Shown here one piece after another: positions 1 to 8,483 of a stretch of DNA of 64,000 nt; positions within the stretch are counted from its first letter, which is position 1; each line of letters begins with the position of its first letter. The translations under genes were made by a program, and so were the position numbers. The notes beneath the pieces are model-generated. The model worked only from the letters and a program-made list of their open reading frames with translations, did no database searches and had not been told where the DNA came from. Origin of the DNA: Opitutaceae bacterium (GTDB lineage Bacteria; Verrucomicrobiota; Verrucomicrobiia; Opitutales; Opitutaceae); NCBI GenBank assembly GCA_019634615.1, contig JAHCAZ010000005.1, positions 1 through 64,000 on the forward strand. The letters are read 5' to 3'.

Positions 1-60
1 GGCAAACGCGACCAGGGCAATGGAACGAAGGAGGAACGGGGTGGATTTCATGGAGGTCAT
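1..60 (-). CDS. N-terminus of a secreted protein (runs off window)
   Basis: Read leftward from position 60, the first 20 codons give a Met, a Lys (MKS from an alternative ATG at 51) and then a hydrophobic run LLRSIALVAFA. This looks like the start of a Sec signal peptide. The rest lies outside the window, so no function can be given. No clear Shine-Dalgarno sequence precedes either ATG. Confidence 0.35.
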   Translation of the reverse strand, partial: MTSMKSTPFLLRSIALVAFA

Positions 61-205
61 TATCCGCATGGACCGCTGGGGTGACAACCGGTTTCCCGCC
101 GTCTGGGGCAAATTTACGGAGAATGCACAAATCGTTCCACGCCAGAGATCGCGGCGCCCTGGCGATTGACGCCACACCCGATCCGCGCCAGCGGTGGAAG
201 GCGCC

Positions 206-919
206 ATGTGCACCCGATTCGCACTTCTGCAGAAGGATTTCCAGGCGGTCCTGGAACGGCTCGGTGTCGCGGTGCCGCCCGGGTTTGCCTCGCGCTACAA
301 CCTGCCGCCAGGGACCGCGTTGCCGGCCGTCCGGGTGGATCCCGCGAAGCGCGAGCGCACGTTGGCCAGCCTGCGCTGGGGCCTCGTGCCGTCGTGGGCC
401 AAAAGCGAGCGCGACGGCCCACTGCTCGCCAATGCGCGCGCGGAGACGATCGCGACCAAGCCCTCCTTTCGTTCGGCCTACCGGCACCGCCGCTGCGTGA
501 TCCCCGCGAGCGGTTTCTACGAGTGGACGAAACGCGGCGACCTGCGGCTGCCCTGGTACATCCAGCGCCAGGACGGCCGGCCCTTTTGCTTCGCCGGGCT
601 GTGGGAGAGCTGGCATCCCCCGGGCGTCGAGCCGTTGGAAACCTGCGCGCTGGTCACGACCGCGGCCAACGCCGAGATGCGCCCGATCCACGACCGGATG
701 CCCGTGAGCCTGAACCCGGCGCAAGCCGAGACCTGGCTCGACCCGAGCCGAAACCAGGCCGACCTCGAGCCCCTGATCCTGCCCGCCCCGGACGGAACCT
801 TTGCCGCCACGCCCGTCAGTCCCCGCATGAACAACGTCCGCCACGAAGGGCTGGACTGCATCGCGCCCTGCGCGCACGACCAACCCGGCGACGAACCCGA
901 GCTGCCGCTACAGCTTTAG
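206..919 (+). CDS. SRAP (SOS response-associated peptidase) / HMCES-family protein
   Basis: A 237-residue SRAP-domain protein. This family (E. coli YedK, human HMCES) protects abasic sites in single-stranded DNA by forming a covalent link through the cysteine exposed after Met removal. The ATG at 206 is chosen over an upstream ATG at 194 because it puts the required Cys at position 2 (MCTRF). The other active-site residues are visible: Asn76 in NARAET, Glu106 in SGFYEW and His162 in HDRMP. The length is normal for the family. A 9-bp hairpin overlaps the stop codon. Family assignment is firm; the biological role is taken from the family. Confidence 0.93.
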   Translation: MCTRFALLQKDFQAVLERLGVAVPPGFASRYNLPPGTALPAVRVDPAKRERTLASLRWGLVPSWAKSERDGPLLANARAETIATKPSFRSAYRHRRCVIPASGFYEWTKRGDLRLPWYIQRQDGRPFCFAGLWESWHPPGVEPLETCALVTTAANAEMRPIHDRMPVSLNPAQAETWLDPSRNQADLEPLILPAPDGTFAATPVSPRMNNVRHEGLDCIAPCAHDQPGDEPELPLQL

Positions 920-939
920 CGGTATTCTGAAATACCGCT
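918..939. terminator. Small hairpin at the end of the SRAP gene
   Basis: The sequence AGCGGTATT, four loop bases and AATACCGCT form a perfect 9-bp stem that begins inside the stop codon of the SRAP gene. No U-tract follows on either strand, so it is at best a weak or Rho-assisted terminator or an RNA-stabilising structure. Confidence 0.35.
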
Positions 940-1032
940 TCGCTCGAGCGCCAAGCCTGTCAGGCATTGGCCACAATGGTTGGGATTGTTTGAGGCCTCG
1001 GGCCTGTTACACCGGCGCGCGCAACTCGAAGC

Positions 1033-1836
1033 ATGTGCACCGAAAAAGAAGAAACCCCGGTCCCTGGCACCGCCGCAAAGGACGGGAGAAGGAAACTCGG
1101 GGCTTACGCTGAGTACGGTCAGGCGGCCGCGAGTGGGGTTCAATCTTTATTTATCGATCGGGTCGCGGCCTGCCTCTCGGTTGAACGCTTGGAATCGTAC
1201 GGCACCGACGGAGTCACGCCGACCATCGCGCTGGCGCGCTATCTCCTCAATCTCGCCCTGTGCGAGAGTCTATACTCGCCGTTGCAGCTTTGCGAAGTCG
1301 CGCTGCGAAACCAACTTCACCGCTATCTCTCCCTCCTCATCGGTCGAGAGGATTGGTTCCACGCGCCAGGGTTCAGACCAACTCCGTGGGCGGAGCAGGA
1401 AATCAGGAAGGCGATCGAACGGATCCGCCGGAATGACCGGCCCATCACGGCGGGTCGAGTCGTGGCGGAACAGCAGTTCGGCTTCTGGACCAGCTTGTTT
1501 GAGGGCCACTATGAGGAACACGGTCGCTTGTGGCCGGCTGGGATCAAAATCGTTTTCCCTCATTTGGTAAAATCCCGCCATCGCCGGAAGGAGATCAAGC
1601 GGGTGCTTGAGGAGATTCGTTACCTGCGGAACCGGGTGTTCCATCACGAAAGAATCGTCCATTGAAGCGATCTGCCCGAACAACACCGATCGATCATTGA
1701 GGTAATCGGTTGGGCGAGCCCGGAAGCCCAGGAGATGGCTAGGGCGCTGGACCGATTTGCCGAAACTCGGTCCCGGGGCTTGGCGCCATGGATCGCGAAA
1801 TTGCGGCACCATTGGCCGGAAACCGTGGGCAAGTGA
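1033..1836 (+). pseudogene. Abi-like HEPN-domain protein interrupted by an in-frame TGA
   Basis: The first 210 codons encode a protein resembling Abi-like (AbiD/F, Abi_2 type) abortive-infection proteins. It has a helical N-terminal half with EVALRNQLH and ends in LRNRVFHHE, a HEPN-ribonuclease-type R-N-x3-H motif (Arg199, Asn200, His204). Codon 211 (1663-1665) is TGA, but the same frame continues to a TGA at 1834-1836. It reads SDLPEQHRSIIEVIGWASPE and then ARALDRFAE, the kind of C-terminal tail these proteins usually carry. A single TGG-to-TGA change therefore best explains the break. The truncated product keeps the HEPN motif and might still act. Start is uncertain: the first 35 residues look atypical, and a later start near residue 37 is possible. 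Confidence 0.7.
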
Positions 1837-1912
1837 CGCGGCGCGCGTCGTTCATCGTCCGCGGATGGGAATTGTCAGCCGCCCGAACGTCTGCCGGACT
1901 TGGCCTCGCGCC

Positions 1913-3058
1913 GTGAACCTGCTCGACCGCTACATCTTTCGCAACGTCCTCGGCTCCTGCCTCGCGGCGGTGGGGTTGTTCGCGTTCGTGCTCATGCTGG
2001 GCAACGCGATCCGCGACCTGCTGGGCTACGTGCTGGCCGATCAGTTGACGGCGACGACCTTCGTCCGCCTCGTCCTGCTGCTGGTACCGTTCACGGTCTC
2101 CTACGCGCTGCCGATGGGCATGCTGACCGGCGTGCTGCTCACGCTCGGACGCATGTCGGCGGACAGCGAGATCACCGCGATGCGCGCGGCCGGCATCAGC
2201 CTCGCGCGGCTGGCGCGGCCGGTGCTGCTCCTGGGCGTGCTCGGCTTCCTGCTCGGCCTGTACGTGAACTTCACCGCCATGCCGCAGGCGCGGTTGCAGT
2301 ACCAGCGCGAGCTCGCCGATGCCGTGCGGGTGAACCCGCTGCGCTTCATCGTGCCGCGGACCTTCATCCGCGATTTCCCGGGCTACGTCGTCTATGTCGG
2401 CGACAAGCAGGGGCCGGTGCTGAAGGATTTCTGGCTCTGGGAGCTCGATTCCGCCCAGCGCGTCCTGCGCACGGTGCGGGCGGGGTCGGGACGGTTCGAC
2501 TACGACGAGACCACTAACACGCTACTCCTCACCCTCGTCCAGGCCCAGGTCGAGTCGCGCAACACCCGCGCGCCGGAGGACTTCTCGACGGTGCCCCTGG
2601 TCGGGACGTTCGAGAAGACCGAGCAGATCCGCCTCCCGCTGGACCAGCTCTTCGGCGCCTCGCGCGTGCAGCAGAAGCTCAAATGGATGACCTTCGCCGA
2701 GCTGCAGGCCGAGGAAGCCCGCCTCGCCGCCCTGGCCGTGCCGCCGGACCAGCGCCGGCAGCACGAGCGCGACCAGATGAAGGTGCAGCTTGTCATCCAG
2801 GAGAAATTCCAGAACGCGCTCGCCATGCTGACCTTCGCGCTCATCGGCATCCCGCTCGGCATCAAGGTCTCGCGCCGCGAGACCTCCGCCAACCTCGGCG
2901 TCGCCGTGGCCTTGGCCCTCGGCTACTACTTCCTCACCGTCATGGTGAACTGGCTCGACCGCCACCCTGAGTACCGGCCGGACCTCCTGTTCTGGCTGCC
3001 CAACCTGGTCTTCCTCATGCTCGCCTTCTGGCTCTTCCGCCGCGTGCAGCGGATGTGA
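1913..3058 (+). CDS. LptF/LptG family permease (YjgP/YjgQ)
   Basis: A 381-residue inner-membrane protein of the LptF/LptG family, the permease half of the LptBFG transporter that extracts lipopolysaccharide from the inner membrane. It opens with NLLDRYIFRNVL, typical of the family, and has about three hydrophobic N-terminal segments, a periplasmic middle domain (about residues 110-270) and three C-terminal hydrophobic segments. GTG at 1913 is chosen because the upstream in-frame region reads as non-family sequence and overlaps the tail of the broken Abi-like gene. Whether it is the F or G subunit cannot be decided here. It stands alone on the plus strand, convergent with the envelope operon at 3149-6835. 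Confidence 0.88.
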   Translation: MNLLDRYIFRNVLGSCLAAVGLFAFVLMLGNAIRDLLGYVLADQLTATTFVRLVLLLVPFTVSYALPMGMLTGVLLTLGRMSADSEITAMRAAGISLARLARPVLLLGVLGFLLGLYVNFTAMPQARLQYQRELADAVRVNPLRFIVPRTFIRDFPGYVVYVGDKQGPVLKDFWLWELDSAQRVLRTVRAGSGRFDYDETTNTLLLTLVQAQVESRNTRAPEDFSTVPLVGTFEKTEQIRLPLDQLFGASRVQQKLKWMTFAELQAEEARLAALAVPPDQRRQHERDQMKVQLVIQEKFQNALAMLTFALIGIPLGIKVSRRETSANLGVAVALALGYYFLTVMVNWLDRHPEYRPDLLFWLPNLVFLMLAFWLFRRVQRM

Positions 3059-3148
3059 GCGAGAAGCGCGAAGGTGCAACGACGCCAAGGCCGGAGCGAA
3101 GAATGACGGGGCTTTGCTTCCGCCCTTAGCGTCTTGGCATCTTTGCGC

Positions 3149-3868
3149 TTACTCTGTCTGCGCTTTGCGGTGGACGCGAAACAAGCGCCGCAGGAGCAGG
3201 AATCCGATCCACGCCACGAACATCGTGACCACGGTGTGGCTCAGGTAGTGCGAGCCCTTGAACATCTGGTAGAGGCCCATGGCCCAACCCGCGCCGAGGC
3301 CGAGGGCGATGCCGAGCCAGAAGCCGCGGCGGGTGCGCGCGAGGCCCGCGACGGCGAGGAGGGCAAAGCCGCCGCTCGCGTGGCCCGCGGGGAAGCAGTC
3401 GCCCCGGCGCGTCGGCTGGTCGTCCGGCGGGTAGCACTCGACGACCTTCACGTAAGGCACGTCGCCGCCGTAGCGGCGGATCTCCGACGGACAAAAGATG
3501 TTCGAGCGCTGCTTCACCTCGCCGATGAAGTACGGGACGAGCCCGATCGTGAAGAACGTCACAAAAAGATGCCGCCGGCCGACCCGGCCCAGCGGCATCC
3601 GCGCGCGCACCCTTTCCGGCAGCGCGGCGGCCGCGAACACGTAGAGGCCGAAGAGGATGATGAGCACCTTCGGCCCCGTGTAGAAGATCGCCCGCGGCAC
3701 CGGGGCGAGGCCGTCGACCAGCCACCGGCCGGCCTGGAAATCGAAGAAGTGGTCCTGCACCCAGAGGTCGACCCCGGTGTACTCGAGGAGGACGAAGGCG
3801 ACGATGAAGAGCGCGACCGCCGGCCACAGGGTGCGGTCGGGCGGGGACAGGCGGGAGGATGAACTCAT
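3149..3868 (-). CDS. PAP2-family phosphatase, lipid-A/phospholipid type
   Basis: A 239-residue integral membrane phosphatase. The PAP2 signature is present in modified form: an N-proximal KQRSNIFCP segment, PAGHASGG at about 160-167 carrying the catalytic-type His, and GSHYLSH at about 205-211. Five or six hydrophobic segments surround these. The subgroup with a Cys-Pro and a conserved RRYGG between motifs is often found beside phosphoethanolamine or phosphoglycerol transferases, as here. The ATG at 3868 overlaps the upstream stop codon as ATGA, so translation is probably coupled. Likely function: removal of phosphate from an envelope lipid or recycling of the lipid product of the LtaS-like enzyme (inference). 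Confidence 0.85.
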   Translation of the reverse strand: MSSSSRLSPPDRTLWPAVALFIVAFVLLEYTGVDLWVQDHFFDFQAGRWLVDGLAPVPRAIFYTGPKVLIILFGLYVFAAAALPERVRARMPLGRVGRRHLFVTFFTIGLVPYFIGEVKQRSNIFCPSEIRRYGGDVPYVKVVECYPPDDQPTRRGDCFPAGHASGGFALLAVAGLARTRRGFWLGIALGLGAGWAMGLYQMFKGSHYLSHTVVTMFVAWIGFLLLRRLFRVHRKAQTE

Positions 3869-4842
3869 GGAGCGGGAGCAGGCGGCTTGCCCCGGAACTT
3901 GCTGCGGATCCACCGCTTGAAGTCAAAGCTCCCGCGCAATTTCACATTGACGCCGAACACCGCCCCATCCGGGCCGAAGCTCACCCGCGGCGCCATGCCG
4001 AGGAGCCACTGGCCCGTCTTCCTGAAGGTGTAGCGCTGCGGTATCGGCCAGACGATGCCGGGCCGGATCGTGACCACGTCCCGCTCCAGGTCCCCGACGA
4101 CGCGGGTGGTCGCGAGCGTGGTCTCGAAGGTGTACGTGAGTTTCGGGCGCTGCCACACGATGCCCGCGTTCACGCTCACGTTGTCGTCGCCCAGTTCGTT
4201 GTCGTCGAGCATCACGGGCAGGCCGGTCTCGGAGACGGTGTCGTAGTTGAGGCCCCAGAACACGCGAATATCCGGCCGGGATTCGAGGTGGCGGGAGAAG
4301 GTGACAAAGTAGGCGCGGTGCTCGAGTCCGTCGGAGATTTCCTCCGGCGGCGTGCCGGCGGGGGTGATGTAGTCGAAGCCCACGCCCGTGTCCCACCCGC
4401 GCCAGAGATTTCTGCCGAGGTTGTACTTCGTGTTGAAGTGGTAGTTGGAGATGCCCTCCTTGTGCAGGAACGGAACCTCGCCCAGGCCGTGCGCGAAATA
4501 GGTCTCCACCTCGCCGGTCACTTCCCAGCGCTCGGTGAGGCCGTAACGCAGGCCCAGCGGCGCGCGCAGGTAGTCCTTGCGGTGCAGGTCGCCGAAATGC
4601 GGGTGGATGATGAGCTTCAGGCGGTTCTTCTTCTCGACGCCGGGGAGGGCGGTGTCGAAGACGCCGCGGATGCGCAGCTCATCGTCGGAGATCTTGGGCT
4701 CGGCGCCGCCGTTGCCATTGGCACCGCCGTTCGCGACCGACCCGCCCGCCGGCTGCTGGGCCCACGCGGCGGCCGTGCACCCGAGGAGGCCGAGCACCAC
4801 CGCGGCGAGCCTGCGTCGGACCGTTGTGCCCACGCGGAACAT
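3865..4842 (-). CDS. Predicted outer-membrane beta-barrel protein
   Basis: A 325-residue exported protein. The signal peptide is clear (RRRLAAVVLGLLGCTAAAWAQ). The mature part is made of alternating beta-type strands rich in Tyr, Trp, Thr and Gly, for example LGLRYGLTERWEVTGEVETY and YNLGRNLWRGWDTGVGFDYI, with a polar Gly/Asn-rich stretch just after the cleavage site. This resembles uncharacterised barrel proteins, but no named family is certain. It sits in the middle of the envelope operon, 1 base after the LtaS-like gene and overlapping the PAP2 gene by 4 bases, so it probably takes part in the same lipid or glycan modification. The ATG at 4842 is chosen because it directly precedes the signal peptide. 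Confidence 0.7.
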   Translation of the reverse strand: MFRVGTTVRRRLAAVVLGLLGCTAAAWAQQPAGGSVANGGANGNGGAEPKISDDELRIRGVFDTALPGVEKKNRLKLIIHPHFGDLHRKDYLRAPLGLRYGLTERWEVTGEVETYFAHGLGEVPFLHKEGISNYHFNTKYNLGRNLWRGWDTGVGFDYITPAGTPPEEISDGLEHRAYFVTFSRHLESRPDIRVFWGLNYDTVSETGLPVMLDDNELGDDNVSVNAGIVWQRPKLTYTFETTLATTRVVGDLERDVVTIRPGIVWPIPQRYTFRKTGQWLLGMAPRVSFGPDGAVFGVNVKLRGSFDFKRWIRSKFRGKPPAPAP

Positions 4843-4843
4843 G

Positions 4844-6835
4844 TCAGGGCTGGGCGGCCGCCCGCGCGATCTCGGCCTGCCGCGCCGCGGAGAGCGCCCC
4901 GTAGCCGTCGGTGCGGTAGAGGTAGCTGGCCGTCTGGTAGTAGGCGATCGCGGTCTCACGGAATTCCTGATCTTCCGCCTGCGGGGTCAGGGTGTAGCTC
5001 GCCGGGTCGTAACGGTACTGCGCCGCCTGGCGCACGGGCTTGAGCACGGTGAGCGCGCGGTCGCGGTAAAGGCCCAGGCGCTGGTAGTTGCCGATCAGCG
5101 CGCGCCCAGGGCCGGGGCCCGGGGTGCGGAGGACGTCCCAGCCGTAAAAGCGCGTCGCATAGCTCCAGTTGAGCAGCCCGAGGAGCGTCGGGGCGAAGTC
5201 GACCTGGCTCGTGAGCTGCGTGACGCGACCGGGGGCGACCTGACCACCGGGGGCGTAGATGAAGAGCGGGATGTGGTAGTTCTGCACGGGCAGCTCGGTC
5301 CGACCCGCGGACTCGGCACAATGATCCGCGACGATGACAAAAATCGTGTCCTTGAACCAGGGCCGGGTGGCGGCATCGCGGATGAGCTGCCCGATCGCGA
5401 AATCGGTGTACTTCACGGCGCCATCGCGGCCGGAGACCTTCGACGGCAGGTCGATCTTCCCCTCCGGGTAGGTGAACGGCCGGTGGTTCGAGGTCGTCAT
5501 GACGAAGAAGTGGAACGGCTTGCCGGCCGCCGCGGCCTGGTCGGCCTCGCGCAGGGTCCAGCGGAACAGGTCCTCGTCGCACGCCCCCCAGGCATTGGCG
5601 AAGGTGATGTCCTCGGGCGCCACCGACGCGCGGTCGATCACGCGGTAGCCGTTGTTGCCGAAGAAGGCGTTCATGTTGTCGAAGTAGCCGTAGCCGCTGT
5701 AGATGAACGCCGTGTCGTAGCCGCGCGTGCGCAGGAGACTGCCGAGCGTGAACATGTCGGCATTCTTCGGCCGCTTGATAATCGAGCGCCCGGGGGTCGG
5801 CGGCAGGCTGAGGGTCAGGGCCTCCATGCCGCGGTCGGTGCGCGTGCCGGTGGCGTAGAATTGGGTGAAGACGAGGCTCTTCGCCGCGAGCGCGTCGAGC
5901 TCGGGGGTGAGCCCGGAGGCGGGGTTGAACTGGCCGAGGAACTCGGCGCTCAGGCTCTCGACCGTGATCTGGATGATGTTCGGGCGGAGCTCCGGGCCGT
6001 CGCGGCGGAGGTAGCGCAGGGTGCCCTCGGGCTGCGGGCCGGCGGGCAGCGAGCCATCGCGCGCGAGCTCCTGCCGGATGACCTGGAACGAGGCCGGGCC
6101 GTCGAGCGTCGGGTAGAACTTGGCGAAATCGAGCTCGTTGTGCCGGAAGGCGGCGAAGAACGACCACGGGCCGTTCTTGGCGAGCTCGCGGTTGTGGTCA
6201 TTGGCGAAAGCCGGGATGTGGTTGGCATCGAGCAGCAAGCCGAGGCCGAGCGGGATGAGGAACCAGGGGGCCCCGGCCTTGAGCCGGGCCGAGAACGCCA
6301 GCGGCGCGGCGTCGAACCACGACCGCAGCCAGCCGGCGCGCAGGATCAGCCCGTACCCCAGCGCGCCGCCGAGGAAGACGCCGCCGAGGATCGCGGGCAG
6401 GTTGTAGGACTCGCGGATGTTGCCGATGACCTCGGTCGTGTAGATCAGGTAGTCGACCGCGATGAAGTTGAAGCGCACGCCGAACTCGTCCCAGAACGTC
6501 CACTCCGCGACACTGGTGAACAGGAGCAGGCTCAGGGTGCCGAGACCCGCGGCGTGCACGCACCCGCGGGCCCAGCGCCGCCGGAGGATGTCCGCCGGCA
6601 GGATCACCAGCGCCAGCGTGAGCGGCAGCGACCACAGGCCCGCCGCCGCAAGGTCAAAGGCGAAGCCGAGGGCAAACGCCGCCAGGAGACTCGCGTCCCA
6701 ACCCGCCTCGCCGCCGGTCTTGAGCAACAGCACGACGCGCATGACGGTCGCGAGCGCCACGAAGACGGCGATGAAGACGAGGGACCCACCGAAGCGGGAA
6801 GCGAGGGTGCGGTTCAGGAGGGGAGGAAGCGGCAT
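4844..6835 (-). CDS. LtaS/MdoB-type phosphoglycerol (or phosphoethanolamine) transferase
   Basis: A 663-residue membrane enzyme of the alkaline-phosphatase/sulfatase superfamily. Residues 1-205 hold about five membrane segments. From about residue 285 comes the periplasmic catalytic domain: NIIQITVESLS with metal ligand Glu293, the nucleophile-region Thr in TRTDRG (331-336), TTSNHRPFT, and the metal-binding VADHCAES. This layout matches LtaS and MdoB, which transfer phosphoglycerol from phosphatidylglycerol to a glycan or lipid. The actual acceptor is unknown. It is the first gene of a three-gene leftward operon with a barrel protein and a PAP2 phosphatase. The ATG at 6835 is chosen because it precedes the first membrane segment. 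Confidence 0.88.
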   Translation of the reverse strand: MPLPPLLNRTLASRFGGSLVFIAVFVALATVMRVVLLLKTGGEAGWDASLLAAFALGFAFDLAAAGLWSLPLTLALVILPADILRRRWARGCVHAAGLGTLSLLLFTSVAEWTFWDEFGVRFNFIAVDYLIYTTEVIGNIRESYNLPAILGGVFLGGALGYGLILRAGWLRSWFDAAPLAFSARLKAGAPWFLIPLGLGLLLDANHIPAFANDHNRELAKNGPWSFFAAFRHNELDFAKFYPTLDGPASFQVIRQELARDGSLPAGPQPEGTLRYLRRDGPELRPNIIQITVESLSAEFLGQFNPASGLTPELDALAAKSLVFTQFYATGTRTDRGMEALTLSLPPTPGRSIIKRPKNADMFTLGSLLRTRGYDTAFIYSGYGYFDNMNAFFGNNGYRVIDRASVAPEDITFANAWGACDEDLFRWTLREADQAAAAGKPFHFFVMTTSNHRPFTYPEGKIDLPSKVSGRDGAVKYTDFAIGQLIRDAATRPWFKDTIFVIVADHCAESAGRTELPVQNYHIPLFIYAPGGQVAPGRVTQLTSQVDFAPTLLGLLNWSYATRFYGWDVLRTPGPGPGRALIGNYQRLGLYRDRALTVLKPVRQAAQYRYDPASYTLTPQAEDQEFRETAIAYYQTASYLYRTDGYGALSAARQAEIARAAAQP

Positions 6836-7118
6836 GGGGGGCTCATCTGACAGGTGCGAGGGAAGGAAGTGCATGCAAGTGGAAAAGGGAGGTACCGCGA
6901 AGAACGCGAAGGGGCGCGAAGCTTCGATCTCGGCGCGGAAACGCGGAAGGACGGAAGCACGGAGAAATCCCCATCTGTTCCTCATTTCCGCACCTCCGCG
7001 ATTCCGCGATTGAACGGATGGGATGCCTTCGCGTCACGTCGCGTCCTTCGCGGTTCGGAATACGCGTTTGATTTTAGGCGTGCGCCGGGCGCCGGGGAGG
7101 CTGAAATCAACCCCACCC
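6836..7118. other. Intergenic region with degenerate short repeats, divergent promoters expected
   Basis: This 283-bp gap lies between the leftward envelope operon and the rightward holA gene, so it must hold promoters for both. It is filled with low-complexity near-repeats such as CGCGAAG, GCGGAA and ACGGAAG on one side and their complements CCGCGATTCCGCG on the other. Similar short degenerate repeats occur at 3059-3148. No convincing -35/-10 pair, riboswitch or gene is seen. Confidence 0.5.
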
Positions 7119-8207
7119 ATGGCCGAGCATCCGTTCACCTTCATCTGCGGCGCCGACGACTACCTGGTCGACCGGCTCGGCCGCGAGCGCTTCGCCAAGC
7201 TGGCGGAGGAGGTGGCCGACGAGTTCTCCCGGGAGACGATCAGCGGCTTCGCCAACAACGGCGCCGAGGTCGAGTCCGCCATCAACCGCCTGCGCGAGAG
7301 CCTGCAGACGATCTCGATGTTCGGCGGGCGGCGCGTGGTCTGGTTCAAGGACGTCAATTTCCTCGCCGACACGGTCACCGGCCGGGCCGAGGGCACCCTC
7401 AAGCTGGTCGGCGACCTCCAGGAACTGCTGGCCGCGGTCAACCCGGCCGAGACGGCGGTGCTCGTGACGGCGGCGCCGGTCGACCGCCGCCGGGCCTTTC
7501 CGAAATGGTGCGAGAAGAACGCGGAGTTCATCCTGATCGGTGATGACGACGAAGCCGCCCTCGAGGGCGTGGTCCTGCGCGAGGCCAAGGCCGCCGGAGT
7601 CACCATCAGCCCGGCGGCGGTCGGCCTCCTCGTCGCCCGCGTCGGCGCGAACACACGCCTCCTCGTCGAGGAGATCCACAAGCTCGCGACCTTCGCGGGC
7701 GACGGGGCCGTGATCGAGGAGGCGCACGTGGCGGAACTCACGCCCAACGTGGCCGAGGGCGATTTCTTCGAGACGGCCGAGGCGTTTTTCAGCGGCGACC
7801 TGCGGTGGACGCTCGCCGCGCTGCAGCGGCATTTCTTCACCGGTGGCGACGCGCGGCCCGTGCTGTCGGCGCTGCAGAACCGCAACCGGATCTTGATCCA
7901 GGTGCGCGCCCTGGTCGACGCCGGCGAGGCGCGCCTCGGCCCGCGCGGGCTCGACGGCCTGCAGCGGGCGGCCGCAACCTACACTGCGAGATTCGGGGAG
8001 GCCGCGGCGGAGAAGAGCGCCTACAACCTGTTCACGCAGAACCCCTGGTACGTCGGCAAGCTCGCGGGCAGCGGCAAGCTCCCATCGCTGCGACAGCTCA
8101 TCGACCGCCAACAGGCCTTCCTCGCCGCCTTCGAAGCCATCATCGCCCGCCCCAACGAGCAGGAGGAAGTGTTGCGCGAGATGGCCGTGCAGTGCCTGTC
8201 GGCGTAA
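7119..8207 (+). CDS. holA: DNA polymerase III delta subunit
   Basis: A 362-residue clamp-loader delta subunit. It opens the sliding clamp so that it can be placed on primed DNA. It starts with FTFICGADDYLVDR (the family's typical G-x-D/E-x-YL motif) and has the delta AAA+-like fold without a working Walker A, a middle helical region, and a C-terminal alpha-helical collar domain around RPVLSALQNRNRILIQVRAL and PSLRQLIDRQQAFL. Length fits. The ATG at 7119 is chosen because everything upstream in frame is the repeat-rich intergenic region. It is followed by the hairpin element at 8241-8424. Confidence 0.9.
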   Translation: MAEHPFTFICGADDYLVDRLGRERFAKLAEEVADEFSRETISGFANNGAEVESAINRLRESLQTISMFGGRRVVWFKDVNFLADTVTGRAEGTLKLVGDLQELLAAVNPAETAVLVTAAPVDRRRAFPKWCEKNAEFILIGDDDEAALEGVVLREAKAAGVTISPAAVGLLVARVGANTRLLVEEIHKLATFAGDGAVIEEAHVAELTPNVAEGDFFETAEAFFSGDLRWTLAALQRHFFTGGDARPVLSALQNRNRILIQVRALVDAGEARLGPRGLDGLQRAAATYTARFGEAAAEKSAYNLFTQNPWYVGKLAGSGKLPSLRQLIDRQQAFLAAFEAIIARPNEQEEVLREMAVQCLSA

Positions 8208-8240
8208 GGCCACGGCGGGGCGGCGCGCCGTGTGATCATG

Positions 8241-8424
8241 GGACGGGCTTTCAGCCCTGGTGATGGATCCATCGGCATCCCTGGGGCGATGCCCCAGGCT
8301 GTTATGGCGTTGGGCCTTCAGCCCGGTGAATTCGGAGCGCCGAAGGCGCGCCGCCATCACAGCCTAGGGCAACGCCCTAGGAAACGGGTTCACAAAAAAC
8401 CACCGAGGGCTGAAAGCCCGATCC
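8241..8424. repeat. Long imperfect inverted-repeat (MITE/BIME-like) element
   Basis: The whole 184-bp segment is an imperfect palindrome. The outer arms CGGGCTTTCAGCCCTGGTG (8244-8262) and CACCGAGGGCTGAAAGCCCG (8401-8420) are complementary, and so are the inner arms carrying CCTGGGGCGATGCCCCAGGC (8280-8299) and GCCTAGGGCAACGCCCTAGG (8362-8381). Each arm itself contains small hairpins. No transposase is present. It lies in the leader of the microcompartment locus, so its RNA form could affect expression, but a non-autonomous mobile or REP-type element is the simpler reading. Confidence 0.75.
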
Positions 8425-8483
8425 ATTTCGCACCCCGCGCATGGCTGGACAATCCCCGGGCCGGCCCTACGCTCGCCCCTCGC

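Noticed and set aside
1663..1665. TGA as selenocysteine or programmed readthrough in the Abi-like gene
   Set aside because: No SECIS-like hairpin is seen after the codon, and Trp fits the protein context better. A simple nonsense change is enough.
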